A DNA stretch of 64,000 nucleotides from assembly GCF_904426505.1 (NCBI RefSeq), contig NZ_CAJGBN010000013.1:1-64000 (forward strand), read 5' to 3'. Under the pieces are notes generated by a model. It saw only the letters and a program-made list of their open reading frames with translations. It had not been told where the DNA came from and made no database searches. Within the stretch, counting starts at the first letter, position 1; the number at the start of each line of letters is the position of its first letter. Shown in pieces: positions 25,659 through 36,045 of this stretch. The position numbers and the translations under genes are program-made. This stretch comes from Rubrivivax sp. A210. GTDB lineage: Bacteria > Pseudomonadota > Gammaproteobacteria > Burkholderiales > Burkholderiaceae_C.

Positions 25659-26647
25659 CAGGCCCGCCCAGCCATCACGGCCTCGAAATCCGACCGCGTC
25701 ACGCGGTCCATGGCCCGCGCTCGCGATAACAGCCGGCACAGGAATGAAGGCACGCCGGCCGCCGGTACAGCACCGCTGCGCCATAACAGCACCGCCACGT
25801 AAGGCAGGTAGGCCGCGCTCCACAGACACCAGCGCGCGAGTCCGAAACGCAGCCGCATGTGGATAAAGCGGTTCAGGTAGTAGATGAAGACCCGAGCCGC
25901 GGCGCGCCCGCCAGCCGCGCTGTCGAAAGATGCGCTCACCTTGTGCTGCACCACCGCAGCCGTCACGCAGACGCTCGCCAAGCCGTGTTCTCGCATCCAC
26001 AAGGCCAGCTCGAAGTCCTCTTCGCCGAAGAAGAAGCGTTCACTGAAGCCTCCGCGCGCACGGAAGGCTGCCACGGACACAGCGAAGCAACAACCGGTGA
26101 AGAAGCTGCAGCGGATCTCGCCGCGGGCCGCGCCCTGAGCACGCGGCCGACCGGCAAGGTGGTAGCGCCGCAGACCCAAGGGCGACACCTCGCCGCCGCA
26201 GTTCCAGATGTGGTCCGTGCCGTACACGGTCAGCATGGGCAAAGTGGCAAAGCAGCCTGGATCGGCCGCCAGGCGACCGACGATGAGGTCGAGTGCGTCG
26301 GCCTCGACCACGGTGTCGTTGTTCAGAAAGACAACATGCTCGCTACCCGCAGCGCTGGCTGCGCGCAAGCCCAGATTGCAGCCGGCGGCAAAGCCGAGGT
26401 TTTCGCCCGCAGCGACCAAGAGAACGCGTGTTCCTGGCACCGGTGCGCGGCCCGATCGCGCCGCGCACCGCTCGAACGCGATGCCGCGGGACGCCAAGCC
26501 GGCAGCGATGCGAGCCAGCGAGTCGTCCGCAGAGCCGTTGTCCACGACGATTGCCAGCGCATCGTTCGCGCCGTCGAAGATCGAATACAAGCAGGCCAGC
26601 GTGTCCTCGGCGCCGTTCCAGTTGACGATGACGACGGCGTAGCTCAT
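25658..26647 (-). CDS. Family 2 glycosyltransferase, rhamnosyltransferase-like
   Basis: The 329-residue protein starts YAVVIVNWNGAEDTLACLYS, and VVDNGSADDS and GENLGFAAGCNLGL follow. VFLNNDTVVEADAL carries the metal site, and GEEDFELALWMREHG the acceptor-side acidic residues. This series is that of the WcaE/RfbF rhamnosyltransferase-like group. A C-terminal hydrophobic segment (WSAAYLPYVAVLLW) suggests membrane association. It lies between a methyltransferase and a GT4 gene with overlapping starts and stops on both sides. Confidence 0.87.
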   Translation of the reverse strand: MSYAVVIVNWNGAEDTLACLYSIFDGANDALAIVVDNGSADDSLARIAAGLASRGIAFERCAARSGRAPVPGTRVLLVAAGENLGFAAGCNLGLRAASAAGSEHVVFLNNDTVVEADALDLIVGRLAADPGCFATLPMLTVYGTDHIWNCGGEVSPLGLRRYHLAGRPRAQGAARGEIRCSFFTGCCFAVSVAAFRARGGFSERFFFGEEDFELALWMREHGLASVCVTAAVVQHKVSASFDSAAGGRAAARVFIYYLNRFIHMRLRFGLARWCLWSAAYLPYVAVLLWRSGAVPAAGVPSFLCRLLSRARAMDRVTRSDFEAVMAGRA

Positions 26648-27390
26648 CGTGCCGGCCGCGTCGCAACCATGAAGTAGCCGAGTGGAAAGTGTGCCGCGGT
26701 GCGCGCCGCCAGGCGCTCGCCCCACGGCGTGCGACCGAACATAGCCACCGCGCCCTGGAGCCCGGCCGCCAGAGTCGCCCCCACAGCCGGCACCTGGGCC
26801 AGATGCTTGCCCAGCAGATCGGCCATCACCTCCAGGCTGCCGCCTACAGCCACGAGCGTCACGACATCGAGCCCGGATTGCCGAGCGAAGCGCCGCAGCC
26901 CGAACTCGGTGTAGCGGGCATAGTCGTGCGGCGCCTCGTGAATGCCGTAGAGGAACGGTGTGTTGACGAAGGCGTGCCCTCCGGGGGCCAGCACACGCGC
27001 CATCTCGTTCCACAAGGCTTGCGGCGCGCTCAGGTGTTCCAGCACGTCCGAAAGCACGATCGTGTCGAAAGCCGCGTCTGCAAAGGGCAGCGGACCGTTC
27101 AGGTCCACGGCCCGGTCCAGGTAAGGGCTTGCATGCACCGATTGCGGCCAGTCCGCGCAAGTCACATCGCTCGCCAGCGGGCCGTACAGGCCATACAGCG
27201 GCGCCTTGCCGCAGCCCAGATCAACGAGCCGGCCGCGCGCATGGCGCGGCAGGTATTCGGCGTAGAGCTCTGCGGTGCGGTCGGCGATCAGCCGCGACCC
27301 GGCGCCAAGTTCGGAGATGTCGCGAGATCCCGCCCAACGCTTGCCGAGCCGCACGTACTTGCTCGGAGTCCATTGGTCAGATTGATTCAC
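26644..27390 (-). CDS. Class I SAM-dependent methyltransferase
   Basis: The 248-residue protein has [16 protein letters not shown] near 56, [13 protein letters not shown], then [17 protein letters not shown] and [14 protein letters not shown], all typical of Methyltransf_11-type proteins in polysaccharide loci. [17 protein letters not shown] is a frequent signature of the subgroup. It is the first gene of the leftward operon that runs to 24582. The divergent lysS gene starts 85 bases away, so both promoters lie in that gap. Confidence 0.85.
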   Translation of the reverse strand: MNQSDQWTPSKYVRLGKRWAGSRDISELGAGSRLIADRTAELYAEYLPRHARGRLVDLGCGKAPLYGLYGPLASDVTCADWPQSVHASPYLDRAVDLNGPLPFADAAFDTIVLSDVLEHLSAPQALWNEMARVLAPGGHAFVNTPFLYGIHEAPHDYARYTEFGLRRFARQSGLDVVTLVAVGGSLEVMADLLGKHLAQVPAVGATLAAGLQGAVAMFGRTPWGERLAARTAAHFPLGYFMVATRPAR

Positions 27391-27475
27391 AGTTCCTCAT
27401 TCTCGCGCACGCGCCGAGATCGCCCGGGGAACCCCAGGCCAGCTTCGTAGAATCAGCCGTCCCTCTGGAGAGCTT

Positions 27476-28978
<1,503 letters not shown>

Positions 28979-29009
28979 GCCTGGCGTGGCCGCCGAAAGA
29001 ACCGAAGCC

Positions 29010-29558
29010 ATGAGCGCCAGGCTGGACGACCTCGAAGCCATCGAGGCCGCCATCTGGCGCGAGCTGGAATCGGCCGCGCGCATCCGCAACCACCCCTGGC
29101 GCGTGGGCGTGCTGGCCACCATCGACGGCGACGCCGCCGACGCCCGCAGCGTGGTGCTGCGCGACCTGCACACCGCCACGCGCACGCTGCTGATCTACCT
29201 CGACCCGCGCAGCCCCAAGGCGCGCCAGATCGCCGCCCACCCGCTGGGCACGCTGGTGATGTGGTCGGCCACCATGGGCTGGCAGTTGCGCCTGCGCGCA
29301 CACCTCACGGTGCAGGCCTCGGGCCTGGAGGTCTCTTCGCGCTGGGCGCGCATGAAGATGACGCCGGGCGCGCAGGACTACCTCTCGCCGCTGCCGCCCG
29401 GCAGCCCCATCGCCCATCCCAACCCCGAGCGCGGCAGCCGCGAGCACTTTGCCGTCATGTCGGTCAAGGTGCTGGCGGTGGACTGGACCGAGGTCCACGC
29501 CCAGGGCCACCGCCGCGCCCAGTTCGACGAGCTGGGCCGGCGCTGGGTTTCGATCTAG
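29010..29558 (+). CDS. Pyridoxamine 5'-phosphate oxidase-family flavoprotein
   Basis: The 182-residue protein has the split-barrel flavin fold: GVLATIDGDAADARSVVLRDL, then LLIYLDPRSPKARQIAAHP and LVMWSATMGWQLRLRAHLTV. HFAVMSVKVLAVDWTEVH near the end is typical of the pyridoxamine-oxidase-related group of unknown substrate rather than of PdxH itself, whose C-terminal R-L motif is missing. The start at 29010 has an AAAGAA-type site upstream; an earlier GTG at 28986 is possible. It follows lysS by 31 bases and is probably cotranscribed. Confidence 0.8.
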   Translation: MSARLDDLEAIEAAIWRELESAARIRNHPWRVGVLATIDGDAADARSVVLRDLHTATRTLLIYLDPRSPKARQIAAHPLGTLVMWSATMGWQLRLRAHLTVQASGLEVSSRWARMKMTPGAQDYLSPLPPGSPIAHPNPERGSREHFAVMSVKVLAVDWTEVHAQGHRRAQFDELGRRWVSI

Positions 29559-29587
29559 GCGGGGCCGGCGCGAGCCCTGGCCCCGCC
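29558..29587. terminator. Shared terminator-like hairpin between convergent genes
   Basis: Nine bases at 29558-29566 pair perfectly with 29579-29587 (GGCGGGGCC with GGCCCCGCC) around a 12-base loop. The hairpin fills the 36-base gap between the flavoprotein gene and the convergent enoyl-CoA hydratase gene. No T-run follows in either direction, so it may slow rather than end transcription. Confidence 0.45.
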
Positions 29588-29594
29588 GCCGCGC

Positions 29595-30383
29595 TCAGCG
29601 GTGCTTGAAGGACGGCTTGCGCTTTTCCAGGAAGGCGGCCATGCCTTCACGCTGGTCTTCGGTGCCGAAGAGGGCCTGGAACAGGCGGCGCTCGTAGCTC
29701 ACGCCGTCCGACAGCCCGCTCTCGTAGGCGCGGTTGACGCATTCCTTGGCCAGCGCCGCGCTGGGCCCGCCGAGGGCATTGATGGCCTCGGCCGCGGCCA
29801 GGGCCTCATCCAGCAGCTTGTCGGCCGCCACCACGCGCGACACCAGGCCGGCGCGTTCGGCCTCGGCAGCGTCCATCATGCGCGCGGTGAGGATCATGTC
29901 CATCGCCTTGCTCTTGCTCACCGCCCGCGGCAGGCGCTGGGTGCCGCCGGCGCCGGGAATGACGCCGAGCTTGATTTCGGGCTGGCCGAACCTGGCCGTG
30001 TCGGCGGCGATGATGAAGTCGCACATCATCGCCAGCTCGCAGCCGCCGCCGAGGGCGAAGCCGGCCACCGCGGCGATCACCGGCTTGCGCACCTGGCGCA
30101 CCGTCTCCCAGTTGCGGCTGATGTAGTTGCCGTTGAAGGCCTCCATGAAGCTGAAGCCGGCCATGGCGGCGATGTCGGCGCCGGCCGCGAAGGCCTTCTC
30201 GCTGCCGGTGACGACGATGCAACCTATGGCCGGGTCGGCGTCGAAGGCCAGCAGCGCGGCGCCGAGCTGGTCCATCAGTGCGTCGTTCAGTGCATTGAGC
30301 TGCTTGGGCCGGTTGAGCGTGACGAGGCCGGTGCGGCGCGCGCCTTCGCCACGGATATCGGTCAGGACCAGGGCTTCGGACAT
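29595..30383 (-). CDS. Enoyl-CoA hydratase/isomerase
   Basis: The 262-residue crotonase has both oxyanion-hole segments: [14 protein letters not shown] near 60 and [19 protein letters not shown] near 107. The catalytic Glu positions are in GGCELAMM and in [19 protein letters not shown], so it should hydrate short enoyl-CoA esters. The last residues ([12 protein letters not shown]) are the usual ending of FadB/PaaF-type hydratases. AAGGAG lies seven bases before the ATG. It stands alone, so the pathway (fatty acid or phenylacetate) cannot be told. Confidence 0.93.
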   Translation of the reverse strand: MSEALVLTDIRGEGARRTGLVTLNRPKQLNALNDALMDQLGAALLAFDADPAIGCIVVTGSEKAFAAGADIAAMAGFSFMEAFNGNYISRNWETVRQVRKPVIAAVAGFALGGGCELAMMCDFIIAADTARFGQPEIKLGVIPGAGGTQRLPRAVSKSKAMDMILTARMMDAAEAERAGLVSRVVAADKLLDEALAAAEAINALGGPSAALAKECVNRAYESGLSDGVSYERRLFQALFGTEDQREGMAAFLEKRKPSFKHR

Positions 30384-30445
30384 GGGGGTCTCCTTGCGGT
30401 TTGCGCGGCACTATAAGGGCCGCAATCGGGGCAGCCGTTGCGGGT

Positions 30446-31567
30446 TCAACGCCCGCGTGCGGCCTGCTCGGGCAGGCGCTCGATGAGCAGGTCGATGTGG
30501 GTCTCGGCGTCCTGGCGGATGAGGATGCGCACCGGCAGGTATTGCAGGCTGGGCGCAACCCAGAACTCGGCCGTGAGGTCGCTGCCGGCCTTGGCCTCGC
30601 GGCGCGGCTTGACGTGCAGCGTGGCCACCGGGCCGGCCGGCGTGTACAGCGTCTCGCCGCCCAGCACGTCGTAGATCCAGGGCTCGACCTTGCCCGGCAG
30701 CGCCAGCGGCAGCTCGATGCTGCGCCCCACCTGCAGCAGCTGCGGCTGGGTCGTGAACAGCCAGGTCATCTGCACGAACTGGCTGCCGCTGTCCTGCACG
30801 CCGGGCGGGCGCGGCACTTCGCGGCCGTTGGCCAGGTACACGCGGTCGGCGTCGAGCAGGATCACGCGGCGCTGCTCGGGCCGCAAGACGATGCGCGTGA
30901 TTTCCTCGTAGCGCTGCGGGCGCAGGCCTTGCTCGGTGATCTCGCCCTCGCTGCTGACGCGGCGCGTCATCAGCGGCGCGAAAGAGGGCCCGACGTCGAC
31001 ATCCATGAAGACCTGGTAGCGCGTGCCATCGCGCAGCCACTCGACCCGCGCCTGGCCTTCGATGGGCCCGCGGAAGCTGCCGGTGAGGCGGTAGCTCAGC
31101 CGCGTCGACGGCGGCCAGACCACGGCGACCTCGGACGACGCGGCGGCGGCCGAGGCCGCGGCCACCGGCGCAGCGGCGGCGGCCGAGGCCGGCACCTCGG
31201 GCGGCGGCGGCGCGATCTCGGCCAGCGGCGGCAGCGCCTCGGGCGGCGGCAGCTCCAACGCAGCCGCCAATACCGGCACCTCTGCCAATGCCTGCGCCGA
31301 GGCCGCGGACTGGGGCACCGGCGGCGCGCGCAGGCGGCGCGGCGGCGGTGGGGGGTTGGCGGCGGCCGGCGGCGGCTGGGTCGGCGCCAGCTCGCGCACG
31401 AAGGCCACTTCGATGCGCCGGCGCGGCGCCGCGCCCTCGCCCCATGGCGTGGGCAGGGCGCTGTCGGCCAGCCACAGGTGGGCCAACGTCACCGCCAGGC
31501 CCAGCGCCAGCAGGCCGGCGCGGCGGCGTGAGCCGGCGGTGGCCGCCTTGTCAGGCGCCAGCCGCAC
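30446..31567 (-). CDS. DUF3108 protein with Pro-rich TonB-like N-terminus
   Basis: The 373-residue protein has one N-terminal membrane helix (LLALGLAVTLAHLWLADSA), then a long Pro/Ala linker (about 60-145) that could span the periplasm. The DUF3108 domain follows (LSYRLTGSFRGPIEGQARVEW onwards), with EEITRIVLRPEQRRVILLDA. DUF3108 proteins are common in Burkholderiales envelopes and of unknown function. The gene overlaps the DUF3429 gene by 17 bases in the same direction. Confidence 0.82.
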   Translation of the reverse strand: MRLAPDKAATAGSRRRAGLLALGLAVTLAHLWLADSALPTPWGEGAAPRRRIEVAFVRELAPTQPPPAAANPPPPPRRLRAPPVPQSAASAQALAEVPVLAAALELPPPEALPPLAEIAPPPPEVPASAAAAAPVAAASAAAASSEVAVVWPPSTRLSYRLTGSFRGPIEGQARVEWLRDGTRYQVFMDVDVGPSFAPLMTRRVSSEGEITEQGLRPQRYEEITRIVLRPEQRRVILLDADRVYLANGREVPRPPGVQDSGSQFVQMTWLFTTQPQLLQVGRSIELPLALPGKVEPWIYDVLGGETLYTPAGPVATLHVKPRREAKAGSDLTAEFWVAPSLQYLPVRILIRQDAETHIDLLIERLPEQAARGR

Positions 31568-32012
31568 CGATGAAGCAGGACAGCGCCGCCAGCATGCTGA
31601 GCCTGAAGCGCAGCGTCAGCCAGTGCGCGGCCCCGTGCAAGGGGTAGAGGCGGCGGTCGACGCCGTAGCAGGCCAGCAGGGCCAGGGCGGCGATCACCAG
31701 GCCGCTGGCCGGCGGCATCATCACCGCGGCCCAGGCCAGCAGCGAGGGCACGACGCCCCAGGCGATGAGGGTGTGCGGCGGCGGCTGGTGGCGCATCGCC
31801 ATGCCCCAGTGGATGCCGCCCAGGAAGCTGATCACCACGGCGGCATAGCTGGACAGCGCCAGCGCCACATAGGGATGGACCTCGGGGTAGACCAGCCACA
31901 TCAGCGCCGCGCCCAGCACGAAGGGCGCGAGCCCGGCATAGCCCAGGCGCAGCGCGAAGCGGTCGGGATCGGATTCGGCAGGGGCGGAAGAGGAAGCGGG
32001 AACGGTGGTCAT
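31551..32012 (-). CDS. DUF3429 membrane protein
   Basis: The 153-residue protein has five predicted membrane helices and the family patterns LGYAGLAPFVLGA, VISFLGGIHWGMAMRH and GVVPSLLAWAAVMM. The family is of unknown function. The ATG at 32012 is the first start before the hydrophobic core. It sits between dsbC and the DUF3108 gene, all leftward, so the three may share a transcript. Confidence 0.85.
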   Translation of the reverse strand: MTTVPASSSAPAESDPDRFALRLGYAGLAPFVLGAALMWLVYPEVHPYVALALSSYAAVVISFLGGIHWGMAMRHQPPPHTLIAWGVVPSLLAWAAVMMPPASGLVIAALALLACYGVDRRLYPLHGAAHWLTLRFRLSMLAALSCFIGAAGA

Positions 32013-32055
32013 GCCGCGATTGTCGGCCCGCCAGCCGCCCCGCGCCGTCGCCGCC

Positions 32056-32784
32056 CTACTTGCGCGCCAGCAGCTGCTCGAGCTGATCGGCCGGAATGGC
32101 GCCCGGCTTGCGCGTGCCATCGACGAAGAAGACCGCCGGCGTGCCGTTGACGCGGTGCTTGCGCGCGAACTCGATGTTGCGCGTGATGGCGGCCGAATCG
32201 CAGGCGCTCTCGGCCACGCGCGCCGGCGTCTTGCCGTCCAGCATCCAGGCGCGCCAGGTCTGCGACGGCTCCTTGGCGCACCAGATGTCGCGCACCTTGG
32301 CGGTGGAATCGGGGCCCAGGATGGGCAGCAGGAAGGTGTAGATGGTGACGTCCTTCAACGCCGCCAGGTCGCGCTCGAAGCGCTTGCAATAGCCGCAGTT
32401 GGGGTCGACGAAGACCGCCATCTTGCGGGAGCCATTGCCCTGGCGGATGACCATCGAGTCCTTCACCGGCAGCTTGTCGAACTCGACCGCGGTGAGCCGG
32501 TCGATGCGCGCCTCGGTGAGGTCGGTGCGCGTCTTGGTTTCGATCAGCGAGCCGCTGACGAAGATGTACTCGCCCTTCTCGTCGCTGTACATGATCTCGG
32601 CGCCGCCGTAGCGCACCTCGTAGAGGCCGGGAATGGGCGTCTTGCTGACCTCGTCGATCTTGGGCAACGAGGGCAGGCGCTCGGCCAGCGCCTTGCGGAT
32701 CGCTGCCTCCTGCGCCAGCAGCGGGCCGCACAACAACATCAGGGTGGCCAGGGCGGCGGGCTTCAGCAGGCGAAGTCGGGGCAT
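32056..32784 (-). CDS. dsbC: Periplasmic thiol:disulfide isomerase DsbC-like
   Basis: The 242-residue protein has a signal peptide (LKPAALATLMLLCGPLLAQE, cleavage after AQ) and a DsbC dimerisation domain (about 26-85, with GLYEVRYGGAEIMY). The thioredoxin fold carries the redox site CGYC at 130-133 and a cis-Pro in VNGTPAVFF. Extra Cys residues (near 170 and 195) match the second disulfide of DsbC. It repairs wrongly paired disulfides in exported proteins. Confidence 0.93.
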   Translation of the reverse strand: MPRLRLLKPAALATLMLLCGPLLAQEAAIRKALAERLPSLPKIDEVSKTPIPGLYEVRYGGAEIMYSDEKGEYIFVSGSLIETKTRTDLTEARIDRLTAVEFDKLPVKDSMVIRQGNGSRKMAVFVDPNCGYCKRFERDLAALKDVTIYTFLLPILGPDSTAKVRDIWCAKEPSQTWRAWMLDGKTPARVAESACDSAAITRNIEFARKHRVNGTPAVFFVDGTRKPGAIPADQLEQLLARK

Positions 32785-32808
32785 GGGGGGCTTTCGGTGG
32801 AGTGTCGA

Positions 32809-33915
32809 TCAGCCGCCGATGGCGCCTGAAGAGAGCAGCCGCTTCACGGGCGGCAGCAGATTGACCAGAGTCAGGCCGCGGTTGCGAAGTTCCTTCACCA
32901 GCGGCTGCTGGCTGGCGAAAAGGTGGAGCAGGCCATCGGTGACACGGGCCATGGCCAGCGTGGGCGCGAGGCGGGCGCGCGCATAGCGGGCCAGCAGGCG
33001 GGCGTCCGACAGCGGCCTCCAGGCCTCCCGAGCGGCGATCACCTCGGCCAGCGTGGCCACGTCGGCCAGGCCCAGGTTGAGCCCCTGGCCGGCCAGCGGA
33101 TGCACGAGGTGGGCGGCGTCGCCCACCAGCACCCAGCCGGGGCCGTGCAGCGCCTCGGCCTGGGCCAGCACCAGCGGCCATTGGGCGCGCGGGCTCACCA
33201 GCTCCAGCCCGCCGGCCGCGCCCTCGGTGGCGTCGGACAGGGCCTGGACGAAATCGGCCTCGGGCAGCGCCATCAGCTCGTCGGCGCGGGCATCGGGCAC
33301 CGACCACACCAGGCCCAGGCCGTGGCCGGCGCGCGGCCGGTCCAGCGGCAGCAGGGCCACGATGTCGGGGCTGCGGAACCATTGCCGCGCCAGGCCGCCA
33401 TGGCCCTGGCGGGCGACGAAGCGCGCCGCAATGCCGCGCTGGCCATAGGCCTGGCGCGGCATGTGTACGCCCAGGCGCTGGCGCGTCGCGGAGTCACGGC
33501 CCTCGGCCAGGATCTGCAGCGCGGCCGGCACCTCCGCGGTGACAACGCGGACATGGGGCGCGAAGCGCACCGCCGCCTGCAGCGCGGTCTCGAGTTCGGC
33601 GGCGTCGACGATCCAGGCCAGCTCGGCCACGCCCTGCTTCCAGGCCGAGAAGTCGAGCACGGCGCCAGCGACATCGCCTGCGACATGCATGTCGTGTACC
33701 GGCGTGCGCGCATCGGCGGGGATGGCGTCCCAGACCTTGAGCCCGGCCAGCAGGCGCACCGAGGCGGCATTGAGCGCATAGGCACGCACATCGGGCTGGC
33801 CGGCCGGCGCCGTGCCACCGAGCAGCGCCACATGGTGGCCCTGGCGGGAGAGCGCCAGCGCCGCGGCCATGCCCACGGCCCCGGCACCGCGGACGAGGAT
33901 GTCGGCTGGCGTCAT
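32809..33915 (-). CDS. UbiH/UbiF-type FAD-dependent monooxygenase
   Basis: The 368-residue flavoprotein has the dinucleotide site ILVRGAGAVGMAAALALSRQG at the N-terminus (core RGAGAVGMAAA), and the FAD-contacting segment GWVLVGDAAHLVHPLAGQGLNLGLAD (core GDAAHLVHPLAGQGLN). Both are diagnostic of the ubiquinone hydroxylase family. Its first Gly motif reads RGAGAVG rather than GGGxxG. It probably hydroxylates a ubiquinone ring position; which one is not clear. It is divergent from the MOSC gene, 66 bases apart. Confidence 0.88.
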   Translation of the reverse strand: MTPADILVRGAGAVGMAAALALSRQGHHVALLGGTAPAGQPDVRAYALNAASVRLLAGLKVWDAIPADARTPVHDMHVAGDVAGAVLDFSAWKQGVAELAWIVDAAELETALQAAVRFAPHVRVVTAEVPAALQILAEGRDSATRQRLGVHMPRQAYGQRGIAARFVARQGHGGLARQWFRSPDIVALLPLDRPRAGHGLGLVWSVPDARADELMALPEADFVQALSDATEGAAGGLELVSPRAQWPLVLAQAEALHGPGWVLVGDAAHLVHPLAGQGLNLGLADVATLAEVIAAREAWRPLSDARLLARYARARLAPTLAMARVTDGLLHLFASQQPLVKELRNRGLTLVNLLPPVKRLLSSGAIGG

Positions 33916-33981
33916 GGCGGCGATTGTAGGGAGATGCCCCGGGCACAATCGGCGCCCCTGCCGCACAGCCCACCCCGTGCC

Positions 33982-34848
33982 ATGAACGACATCACCGGCC
34001 GCGTCGCTTCCCTCCATATTCATCCGGTCAAGTCCTGTGCCGGTATCGAGGTCGGGCAGGCGCTGCTGGCCGAGACCGGGCTGGACCTCGACCGCGCCTG
34101 GATGGTGGTCGACACCGGCGGCCGCATGCTCACCCAGCGCGAGCTGCCGCGCCTGGCCCTGGTGCAGCCGGCCTTCAAGGGCGGCGAGGTGGTGCTGCGC
34201 GCGCCCGGCATGCTGGCCCTGCACCTGCGGGTGGACACTGTCGAGGCGGCGACCCGGGCCCAGGTCTGGGACGACATCGTCAAAGCCTATGACATGGGCG
34301 CGCTGGCGGCGCAGTGGTTCAGCGACTACCTCGGCCGCCCGGCCCGCCTGGTGCGATTCGACCCCGAGGAGCGGCGCCTGTCCGACCCGCACTGGGCCGG
34401 CGAGATCGCGGCCGAGAACGCCTTTGCCGACGGTTTTCCGCTGCTGGTGGCCGGCGCGGCCTCGCTGGCCGAGTTGAACCGGCGCCTGGCCGAGCGCGGC
34501 CAGGATGCGGTGACGATGGCCCGCTTCCGGCCCAACCTGGTGCTGGACGGCCTGCCGCCCTTCGACGAAGACCATCTGGCCGAGATCGAGATCGCGGTCG
34601 AGAGCGAGGGCGGCCCGGTGCGGCTGCGCCTGGTCAAACCCTGCGTGCGCTGCAGCATCCCGAACGTCGACCCCGCCACCGGGGTGCAGGGCCAGGAACC
34701 GGGCGCCACGCTGGCCGGCTTCCGCGCCGACGCGCGCATGGGCGGCGGCATCACCTTCGGCATGAACGCCGTCGTCGTGCAGGGATTCGCTCGCGCGCTG
34801 CGCGTGGGTCAGGCCGTGCGTGGCCGCTACGCCTTCGGCGCCGCCTAG
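33982..34848 (+). CDS. MOSC-domain protein with N-terminal beta-barrel
   Basis: The 288-residue protein combines a MOSC_N domain (ASLHIHPVKSCAGIEV, about 9-24) with a MOSC domain. The latter holds the conserved Cys pair region PCVRCSIPNVDPATG near 225, of which one Cys is the expected molybdenum-cofactor ligand. Homologues include YcbX-like and mARC-like enzymes that reduce N-hydroxylated compounds. A redox partner domain (2Fe-2S) is not present at the C-terminus, so it must use a separate one. A strong hairpin follows the stop. Confidence 0.9.
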   Translation: MNDITGRVASLHIHPVKSCAGIEVGQALLAETGLDLDRAWMVVDTGGRMLTQRELPRLALVQPAFKGGEVVLRAPGMLALHLRVDTVEAATRAQVWDDIVKAYDMGALAAQWFSDYLGRPARLVRFDPEERRLSDPHWAGEIAAENAFADGFPLLVAGAASLAELNRRLAERGQDAVTMARFRPNLVLDGLPPFDEDHLAEIEIAVESEGGPVRLRLVKPCVRCSIPNVDPATGVQGQEPGATLAGFRADARMGGGITFGMNAVVVQGFARALRVGQAVRGRYAFGAA

Positions 34849-34855
34849 CCCCACG

Positions 34856-34882
34856 GACAGCCGCCAGCGGCTGTCGACTTTC
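34856..34882 (+). terminator. Rho-independent terminator-like hairpin after the MOSC gene
   Basis: Nine bases at 34856-34864 pair perfectly with 34867-34875 around a two-base loop (stem GACAGCCGC), followed by a T-rich GACTTTCTT. It lies eight bases after the MOSC stop. Confidence 0.6.
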
Positions 34883-34892
34883 TTGACAGCGC

Positions 34893-34921
34893 TCACGCAG
34901 GCGCCGCCGGCGCCTGCGTGA
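34893..34921. repeat. Perfect 13-bp inverted repeat
   Basis: TCACGCAGGCGCC at 34893-34905 is repeated in reverse complement at 34909-34921 with a three-base loop. No T-run follows on either strand. It sits between the MOSC terminator and the sigma-54-like promoter of the PEP-CTERM gene, so it could be a second terminator or an operator. Confidence 0.6.
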
Positions 34922-34986
34922 ACAAATGCGCCCGCTGTTACGCAAGCGCCCGTCCCGCAAGCCGATGAAGTTACAGCCGCTTACGC

Positions 34987-35002
34987 TGGCATGCCTTCTG
35001 CA
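34987..35002 (+). promoter_or_regulatory. Sigma-54-type (-24/-12) promoter
   Basis: TGGCATGCCTTCTGCA at 34987-35002 has GG at -24 and GC at -12 separated by exactly ten bases, against the consensus TGGCAC-N5-TTGCA. Transcription would begin near 35013, leaving a leader of about 70 bases before the PEP-CTERM gene at 35083. PEP-CTERM genes of related bacteria are often under RpoN with an EPS-linked response regulator. Confidence 0.6.
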
Positions 35003-35082
35003 TTAGGGATTGCGTTTTCCTCGATAGATTGATCTCACCCGAGATGAGTTCGAGGCCCCAGCTGCCAACAAGACCGAACACC

Positions 35083-36027
35083 ATGATGACCAAGACCCTC
35101 CTGAGCACCGCCGTCCTCGCCCTGGCCAGCCTGCCCGCCGCGGCAGCCACGGTGTCGCTGACCAATACCTATGCGCTGAGCAGCCTGCTGGCGGCCCCCA
35201 GCAGCAACTTCGCGCCCCAGGGCATGGGCTACGACGCCGCCGCCAACGAACTGCTCTTCATCCAGCAGAGCACGAACACGATCTACCGCACCGACCTCAG
35301 CGGCCAGATCGTCGGTTCGCGCACCCTCGGCGCCCTGCCCACCGGGTCGTACGCCGCTGGCAGCGCCCACCACACGGTGTCGGTGGCGGCCGATGCCAAC
35401 AACTACTACTTCACCGACTACACCTGCAACAGCAGCTGCCGCGACCTGTACAGCATCGGCAAGACCAGCGGCGCCGCGGTGGCGCTGTCCGCCGAGGTCG
35501 CGGGCTACGGCGGCTACCCCATCGACGTGCGCAATGGCATGCTCTACCGCACCACGGCCTCCAACACCTACGGCTTCGGCAACCTGGGCCAGATCCGCGT
35601 CTCGTCCATCGCCGCCCCCGATGTCACGCTGACGACGCTGGCCCTGGGTGGCAGCCTGGGCATCGCCGATTTCGCCGTCGACCTCGACCACGGTGCGATC
35701 TGGTCGCTCGACTACCCGTCGAACAACTACCAGCCAGCCACCAGCACGCTGCCGGCCACCCTGCGCCGCTTCGACCTGGCCACCGGCGTGCTGCAGGAGA
35801 GCTATGCGCTGGGCATGGACAGCGTCAGCGGTGGCTTGACCTATGCCAACAACACGCTGTACCACTACGACTGGGCGTCCGGCGGCAGCACGCTGCGCAC
35901 CTATTCGATCAGCGGCCTGGCCAGCCTGAACAGCAACAACGTGCCGGAGCCGGGCACGCCGGCGCTGCTGCTGGCGGCGCTGGCCGGCCTGGCCGCCCTG
36001 CGCGCTTCGCGCCGCCGCCAGGCCTGA
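35083..36027 (+). CDS. PEP-CTERM sorted extracytoplasmic protein
   Basis: The 314-residue protein starts with a signal peptide (MMTKTLLSTAVLALASLPAAAA) and ends with a PEP-CTERM sorting tail. That tail is NVPEPGTPALLLAALAGLAA followed by the basic end RASRRRQA. An exosortase should recognise it. The body is Asn/Ser/Thr/Tyr-rich with repeated short strands (for example YYFTDYTCNSSCRD), and looks like a beta-propeller-like secreted domain of unknown function. ATG 35083 is chosen for the signal peptide; an upstream ATG at 35029 would spoil it. A sigma-54-type promoter lies about 80 bases upstream. Confidence 0.87.
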   Translation: MMTKTLLSTAVLALASLPAAAATVSLTNTYALSSLLAAPSSNFAPQGMGYDAAANELLFIQQSTNTIYRTDLSGQIVGSRTLGALPTGSYAAGSAHHTVSVAADANNYYFTDYTCNSSCRDLYSIGKTSGAAVALSAEVAGYGGYPIDVRNGMLYRTTASNTYGFGNLGQIRVSSIAAPDVTLTTLALGGSLGIADFAVDLDHGAIWSLDYPSNNYQPATSTLPATLRRFDLATGVLQESYALGMDSVSGGLTYANNTLYHYDWASGGSTLRTYSISGLASLNSNNVPEPGTPALLLAALAGLAALRASRRRQA

Positions 36028-36045
36028 TCGGCCGGGGTCGCAGCC

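Noticed and set aside
34883..34911. TTGACA at 34883-34888 as a -35 box
   Set aside because: No -10-like hexamer at 16-18 bases; the region falls in the 13-bp hairpin.
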